Source: Thermomicrobiales bacterium (GTDB lineage: Bacteria; Chloroflexota; Chloroflexia; Thermomicrobiales; UBA6265). Taken from it: a stretch of DNA of 64,000 bases. The stretch covers positions 62,001 through 126,000 of the forward strand of contig JAWKPF010000007.1 in NCBI GenBank assembly GCA_041390825.1. The letters run 5' to 3'. A program made the position numbers and the translations under genes. The notes below the pieces were generated by a model. The model was not told where the DNA came from, did no database searches, and saw only the letters and a program-made list of their open reading frames with translations. This document shows, piece after piece, positions 59,806 to 64,000 of the stretch (within the stretch, counting starts at the first letter, position 1; every line of letters starts with the position of its first letter).

Positions 59806-61205
59806 CGCTCGGCCATGCGGAAGCGGTCACCGAGACCGGCCCGTGGAACGGCATTCGCAACCACTTCCGGCCGCCATCGCTCAGAAAGCTCGACAACCGG
59901 CACGCCGGTCGCGACCGAAGCGGCCTGGATCGCAGCGCCCAGCGCGACATGTTCCTTGCCTCCGAGCACCCGCACGGGAAGTCCGGTCGCGTCGGCAATT
60001 GCTTGCTGCCACGTGGCATGCGCCGAACCACCGCCCACCAACACGATCTCCGGAGCATCGATATCGAGCCGACGCAGAGCGGCCAGGCAGTACGCCAACC
60101 CGGCCGCGACGCCATCGACTGCCGCTCGGGCCAGCAGTGCCGGATTCAGGTTCGACGTACCGACCCCCAGCAGCGAACCGGTTGCATGTGGCAGGTTGGG
60201 AGTCCGCTCGCCGCCGAGATACGGCATCAGGAGCAACCCGTTCGCGCCCGGTTCGATCTCCCTTGCGCGGTCGAGCGCTTCGATCAACGGAGTTTGCGTC
60301 AGCCGGGCGACATCCTCGACGACCCGGGTGCAATTGAGCATGCACGCGAGCGGCAGGAACCGCCCGGTCGCATCGGCAAACCCGCAAACTTCCCCGGTTG
60401 GGTCGGCAGTTGGCTCGTCCCACACCGAGTAGACCGTGCCGCTGGTGCCAAGACTGACAACCACATGGCCTGGCGCCGCGCCGATCCCGAGCGCCGCGCC
60501 CATGTTGTCCCCTGTGCCTGCTCCCACCGGAATTCCGGGCCGCAAACCCAGGAACGCCGCTGCTTCTCGCGTCAGGTGCCCCGCGGATTCGTTGGGACCG
60601 AGCACCTCAGGGATACGCACCCGCGATGCGAACGATTCGCCCGCTGCCAGCGCCAGCAACTGCCGCCTGGGAGTTTCGGAGATGGGGCTCCACCAACCCG
60701 ATCCCGATGCCTCGCCACGATCAGAGACAAGGTTGCCGGTCAGCCTCCAGGTCAGCCAGTCGTGCGGCAGGCAAATCGCCTCGATCGCGCTCAGCGCCTC
60801 AGGTTCCGTGCGGGCGAGATGCGCAACCTTGGCGATCGTGACCGAGGCCACCAGCCGGGTGCCTGTTTCGGCGGCGAAGTTTGCTTCCTGGTTCAGGCGT
60901 TCAGCGTCGGATGCGGCATCGGTATTGTTCCAAAGCGGCGCCGGACGAAGCGGTGTGCCCGCTGCATCGGCCGCGACAAATCCATGCTGCTGCCCCGCCA
61001 CAGAGATGCCGACCACCGGCCATCCCTCGGCGACGATCGGTTCGACCGCGATGCGCAGCGCTTCCCACCAGTCGCCAGGCCACTGGGTGTCGCGGCCAGA
61101 ATGCGGCGCCCGTCCCTCGGCCACGATCTGTCCAGTCGCCAGATCGACCGCCACCGCCTTGGTGGACTGTGTGCTGGAATCCAATCCCAGAACGACCTCG
61201 TTCAT
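59751..61205 (-). CDS. FGGY-family carbohydrate kinase 3 (xylulokinase-like)
   Basis: 484 residues. LGLDSSTQSTKAVAVD, the XylB-type ISVAGQQHGFVAADAAG, PLWNNTDAA in place of the WxDxR block, VSLGTSGTVYSV, and the C-terminal VLVGGGSAHATWQQAIADAT. Closer to bona fide xylulokinases (SSTQSTK, GQQHG) than kinases 1 and 2. ATG 61205 after AGGAGG. Convergent with kinase 2 (55-base overlap) and divergent from the isomerase-like gene, 90 bases apart. Confidence 0.9.
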   Translation of the reverse strand: MNEVVLGLDSSTQSTKAVAVDLATGQIVAEGRAPHSGRDTQWPGDWWEALRIAVEPIVAEGWPVVGISVAGQQHGFVAADAAGTPLRPAPLWNNTDAASDAERLNQEANFAAETGTRLVASVTIAKVAHLARTEPEALSAIEAICLPHDWLTWRLTGNLVSDRGEASGSGWWSPISETPRRQLLALAAGESFASRVRIPEVLGPNESAGHLTREAAAFLGLRPGIPVGAGTGDNMGAALGIGAAPGHVVVSLGTSGTVYSVWDEPTADPTGEVCGFADATGRFLPLACMLNCTRVVEDVARLTQTPLIEALDRAREIEPGANGLLLMPYLGGERTPNLPHATGSLLGVGTSNLNPALLARAAVDGVAAGLAYCLAALRRLDIDAPEIVLVGGGSAHATWQQAIADATGLPVRVLGGKEHVALGAAIQAASVATGVPVVELSERWRPEVVANAVPRAGLGDRFRMAERQALIDAKRARAAIAPSA

Positions 61206-61294
61206 CGAACCTCCTCGTCTCACGTGTTGGTCCGCTATTCTGACGTCAACGTCCGCTGGGCGCACAGCGGATTCGGACCAAGGAGCATCATCCT

Positions 61295-62362
61295 GTGAAG
61301 TGGTATCCACTGCAGCTGTCGTTTCACGTTCGCACCTACACCTTTGGTGAACGCCTGATTCCCGACATGCTCGGCAAGACCGGCGTGCCCGAGGGAATCG
61401 TGGCTGAAACCTGGGAGATCAGCGATCAGAAAGACGCACGGGCGACGATTCTCAACGGATCGCTCGCGGGCCAGCCGTTTCACGATGTCGTGATGCAGTA
61501 TCCGGAAGAAATCGTCGGACAAGGGTGGAGCGGTCCGCACTTCCCATTGCTTGCGAAGTTCCTCGATGCGTCGAACATGCTGCCAGTGCATCTGCATGCT
61601 GATGATGAAACCGCCGCGGCGGTCTACGCCGAGCCAAACGGCAAGAGCGAAGCCTGGCACATCCTCTGGGCCGATCCGAACGCGACGATTCTGGCAGGTA
61701 TCAAGGACGGCGCAACCAACGACGAACTCGTCGAAGCGTTCAAGCGGCAAGACTATGCTGGCGTCATGTATGAGTATCCGATCGCGCCGGGAGACACGGT
61801 CTATGTTCCGGGTGGTGTTCTGCACTCGTTTGGACCGAACACGCTTATCTTCGAGATCCAGCAAACCTCGGATCTGGCGCAGAATGTCATGCCAATCGAC
61901 CTGCTCGGGAATCAATACCCGGAGGAACAGTGGGATGCCAACATTGCGCAGACGCTGGCGGAGCTCAAGCGCGATTATCGTCCCGTTCCGAATCCTGGCC
62001 TGACGATCGAGCGCGGCCAGAACCGCTATCGCTACTGCTGCGCTGGGCCGTACTTTGCACTCGAGCGTTGGTCACTGCGGGAAACCCATCGCGAATCCGC
62101 TCATCCCGATCGATGCCTGACCATCTCGTGCGTAGGCGATGCTGTCGAGCTTCACTACTCCGGCGGTAGCCTGCGACTCGATCGGGCCACCTCCTGTGTG
62201 ATTCCGGCTGCCCTGGGTGAGTTCTCGATCGAGCCGTCAGGCGTGGGGGACCTCATCGTTTGCTATCTCCCCGACCTGGCAGAAGATGTCATTGCCCCTC
62301 TTGCGGTTGCCGGATACACCAGCGAGCAGATCGCCGCGCTTGGTGTCATCCCGAACGCATAG
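61295..62362 (+). CDS. class I mannose-6-phosphate isomerase-like (cupin) enzyme
   Basis: 355 residues. Zinc-site pattern of type I phosphomannose isomerases: NMLPVHLHADD, SEAWHILWA, and PGGVLHSFGPNTLIFEIQQ, followed by a second cupin half that ends near AGYTSEQIAALGV. Likely interconverts aldose and ketose phosphates in the pathway served by the neighbouring kinases and ABC transporter; real substrate may differ from mannose 6-phosphate. GTG 61295, nine bases after AAGGAG. Confidence 0.88.
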   Translation: MKWYPLQLSFHVRTYTFGERLIPDMLGKTGVPEGIVAETWEISDQKDARATILNGSLAGQPFHDVVMQYPEEIVGQGWSGPHFPLLAKFLDASNMLPVHLHADDETAAAVYAEPNGKSEAWHILWADPNATILAGIKDGATNDELVEAFKRQDYAGVMYEYPIAPGDTVYVPGGVLHSFGPNTLIFEIQQTSDLAQNVMPIDLLGNQYPEEQWDANIAQTLAELKRDYRPVPNPGLTIERGQNRYRYCCAGPYFALERWSLRETHRESAHPDRCLTISCVGDAVELHYSGGSLRLDRATSCVIPAALGEFSIEPSGVGDLIVCYLPDLAEDVIAPLAVAGYTSEQIAALGVIPNA

Positions 62363-62383
62363 CCAAACCAAGCAGCAACGAAA

Positions 62384-62408
62384 ACGAGGCCCCGGATTGG
62401 GGCCTCGT
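62384..62408 (-). terminator. hairpin terminator between the isomerase and glycine-rich genes
   Basis: Ten-pair stem ACGAGGCCCC / GGGGCCTCGT, five-base loop; T-run (TTTT) only on the minus strand, so mainly for the glycine-rich gene. Confidence 0.7.
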
Positions 62409-62430
62409 CGAATCGTCAATCGTGTTGTGT

Positions 62431-63156
62431 CTAGAAGGGGACGATACTCGACCAGAGCAGGTCGGCTTCGGCCCGCAACGAGGGCTCCGCTGCCTCCACG
62501 CTGATAGTGGTGGTGACCACTTCGGGATCGCCGCTTCCGCCAGAACCTGCAGCGCTCACGGACGAACCACCTGTTCCAGATGAGCTCGAACCGCCTCCCG
62601 ACGTGGACCCGCCGCCGGTTCCACCGCCCGCCGACGATCCGCCGCCGCTACCGCCACTCCCGCCGCTGTTGGAGCCGCCAATGCTGTTGCCGCCATTACC
62701 GCCAACCGCGTCGCCGGAAACCGCGCTACCGCCGTTCCCGCCGTTGCCTCCGGCTCCGCCGCCACCGCCAACGCCGTTGCCAGCGTTCGCTGTGCCGCCA
62801 TTGGCGCCAGTTCCGTCACCGCCGGTGGCCGAGCCGCCAGTTGCTCCCCCACCATCACCTCCGGTGTTGCCACCGCCTGAGGTGCTGCCGCCATCGGTGC
62901 CTCCGGAACCCGCGCTGCCGCCGGCTCCGTCGCCACCGGTGCCCGAGCCGCCAGTGCTCGAACCACCGCTGCCGGAACCACCTTGTCCGTCACCGCCAAC
63001 GCCGTCGCCACCGGTCGAATCGCTCCCATCCTCGCCCTGGGCGAAAACGCGCGCGGGACCAGAGAGTGCCGCGAAGGCAAGCGCGGCGATTCCAAATCGC
63101 TTGAGGAGAAGTCGCCGATTCAGAAGCGAATCGGACTCATGCACGAACGAAGCCAT
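62431..63156 (-). CDS. Tat-exported glycine-rich low-complexity protein
   Basis: 241 residues. Twin-arginine signal NRRLLLKRFGIAALAFAALSG (shown in part; cut near ARVFAQ), then about 165 residues of Gly/Ser/Thr/Asn/Ala in GGxG-type repeats (GGNGGNGGS, GGTGGDG), and a short ordered tail VVTTTISVEAAEPSLRAEAD. Composition recalls PE_PGRS or surface glycine-rich proteins, but there is no homology claim. ATG 63156 follows GGGAG by nine bases. The codon repeats make the opposite strand look like a Pro-rich ORF. Not a sortase substrate by motif. Confidence 0.75.
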   Translation of the reverse strand: MASFVHESDSLLNRRLLLKRFGIAALAFAALSGPARVFAQGEDGSDSTGGDGVGGDGQGGSGSGGSSTGGSGTGGDGAGGSAGSGGTDGGSTSGGGNTGGDGGGATGGSATGGDGTGANGGTANAGNGVGGGGGAGGNGGNGGSAVSGDAVGGNGGNSIGGSNSGGSGGSGGGSSAGGGTGGGSTSGGGSSSSGTGGSSVSAAGSGGSGDPEVVTTTISVEAAEPSLRAEADLLWSSIVPF

Positions 63157-63322
63157 TATGTTCCACTCCCATAGCCAGCGCCGGCATGCAGAGATGCAAG
63201 CGTGATTCTTCGCCGGGCAGTCGTTCCGGATCTACCCACTTCACCCTATCACGCTCAAATCTCAGCCGCAAGCCGCCTCTATACTGCCGAAACGGAACAA
63301 CGCGGACTTCCGGAGGGTTGGA

Positions 63323-64000
63323 ATGAATCAGATTGGCAAGGTTGCGGTTATCGGAGCGGGGACGATGGGCGCGCAGATCGCGTCGCTCGCGGCGATCTCC
63401 GGATATACCGTGTCGCTGTGGGACGCGCTGGACACCGCCCTCGAGCGCGGAATGGACCGAGCCGAGAGCGAAATCTTGCCAAACATTGGCGCCCAGCGGG
63501 GGCTCGGAACAACCGAAGTGGCGTCCGGACTGGGAAGGCTCACGACTGCGGGGTCGATGGCGGAGGCGGTCGACGGCGCGCAGCTCGTGATCGAGGCGGT
63601 GCGAGAAGAGATCGAGGTCAAGCGGGCAGTCTTTTCCGATCTGTCGCGCATGACAGACGCCATTCTGGGAACGAACTCGTCATCGATCCCCTCGTCGTTG
63701 ATTGCCCCCGCGGTGGAACGACCCGAACGTCTGTTGAACATGCACTTCTTCGCGCCAATCTGGGTGCGCTCGATGCTCGAGCTGATGAGTTGCGGCGCAA
63801 CGAGCGACGAGACAATACAGACCGCGCGTGACCTCGGAGTCTCGCTTGGCCTTGTCACTGCGATCGTCAACGGTGAAAGCAAGGGTTTCATCATCAACCG
63901 CATCTGGCGAGCGGTCAAGCGGGAATCGTTGGCGGTGGTCGACGCAGGAGTAGCGTCTCCCGAGGATGTCGACCGACTGTGGATGATGTTCTTCCAAACG
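63323..64000 (+). CDS. 3-hydroxyacyl-CoA dehydrogenase, truncated by the window end
   Basis: 226 residues visible, open to the last base. NAD-binding Rossmann start IGKVAVIGAGTMGAQIA, then LNMHFFAPIWVRSMLEL (catalytic His region) and ESKGFIINRIWRAVKRE, as in FadB/Hbd-type dehydrogenases. Oxidises or reduces 3-hydroxyacyl-CoA in beta-oxidation, butyrate or related pathways. ATG 63323 with GGAGGG upstream. The rest of the gene lies outside the window. Confidence 0.9.
   Translation, partial: MNQIGKVAVIGAGTMGAQIASLAAISGYTVSLWDALDTALERGMDRAESEILPNIGAQRGLGTTEVASGLGRLTTAGSMAEAVDGAQLVIEAVREEIEVKRAVFSDLSRMTDAILGTNSSSIPSSLIAPAVERPERLLNMHFFAPIWVRSMLELMSCGATSDETIQTARDLGVSLGLVTAIVNGESKGFIINRIWRAVKRESLAVVDAGVASPEDVDRLWMMFFQT

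Noticed and set aside
62507..63205. 233-codon Pro-rich ORF on the plus strand
   Set aside because: It is the reverse complement of glycine codons (GGN/NCC) in the Tat-exported glycine-rich gene; the minus-strand frame has a signal peptide and ribosome-binding site.

Overview
The window is GC-rich (roughly 60%), densely coding DNA with no insertion sequences, phage genes or CRISPR arrays. Gene content points to a Chloroflexota bacterium, most likely of the Thermomicrobia/Sphaerobacter type: many Tat-exported solute-binding lipoprotein-like proteins, polyamine- and sugar-type ABC systems, RpiR regulators, reverse transsulfuration, a sortase with the 'FLRYW...LLGLP' repeats common in that phylum, SH3-fused wall enzymes, and frequent TTG/GTG starts. 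The taxonomic call is an inference from gene content only.

Layout. 0.1-1.6 kb: SufT/MIP18-type Fe-S factor, TauE-like exporter, small membrane protein; then a selenocysteine tRNA (1654-1751, anticodon TCA). 1.8-9.3 kb (minus): a scavenging locus with an M20 amidohydrolase, RpiR regulator, a complete PotABCD-type ABC importer and a DDAH/amidinotransferase-family enzyme. 9.4-12.2 kb: orphan LarC overlapping the 3' end of MurJ. 12.2-15.7 kb (minus): envelope operon DUF2207 protein, WecG/TagA glycosyltransferase, B-box-like zinc-finger membrane protein, MurJ. 15.8-19.0 kb: Zur-like regulator and zinc importer ZnuA-ZnuC-ZnuB, with a frameshift near the ZnuC N-terminus. 19.0-22.5 kb: L,D-transpeptidase-like protein, HDAC-superfamily deacetylase, secreted C39-like peptidase. 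22.9-27.6 kb: Lrp/AsnC regulator with an AT-hook-like tail, acetyl-CoA synthetase, a kinase-like protein, a membrane-anchored J-domain protein. 27.7-32.6 kb: ureohydrolase, a zinc-ribbon/sigma-like pair behind a promoter carrying a LexA/DinR-like box, then CBS and cystathionine gamma-lyase (reverse transsulfuration). 32.6-36.9 kb: an unlisted 37-residue membrane peptide gene, GreA with a terminator-studded leader, LysS, small membrane protein, sortase. 36.9-42.7 kb (minus): two-component system, HtrA protease, succinyl-CoA synthetase SucCD. 43-47 kb: zinc ribbon protein, GNAT acetyltransferase, MgtE and small hypotheticals. 47.4-52.9 kb: sugar ABC operon with two paralogous solute-binding proteins and two permeases but no ATPase. 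52.9-56.5 kb (minus): twin SH3-polysaccharide deacetylases and an HdeD-like protein. 56.7-62.4 kb: three FGGY sugar kinases and a mannose-6-phosphate-isomerase-like enzyme. 62.4-64 kb: Tat-exported glycine-rich protein and a truncated 3-hydroxyacyl-CoA dehydrogenase.

The most interesting unexplained structure is regulatory. A GTACGTAC-centred palindrome sits at matching positions downstream of matching TATACT promoters in front of both twin deacetylase genes, with a third variant 0.9 kb away. The greA leader carries a promoter followed by two intrinsic terminators. The 37-residue peptide gene has its own promoter, terminator and an upstream array of GAACGTGC half-sites. Two GAAC-N4-GTTC boxes lie next to promoter-like sequences.
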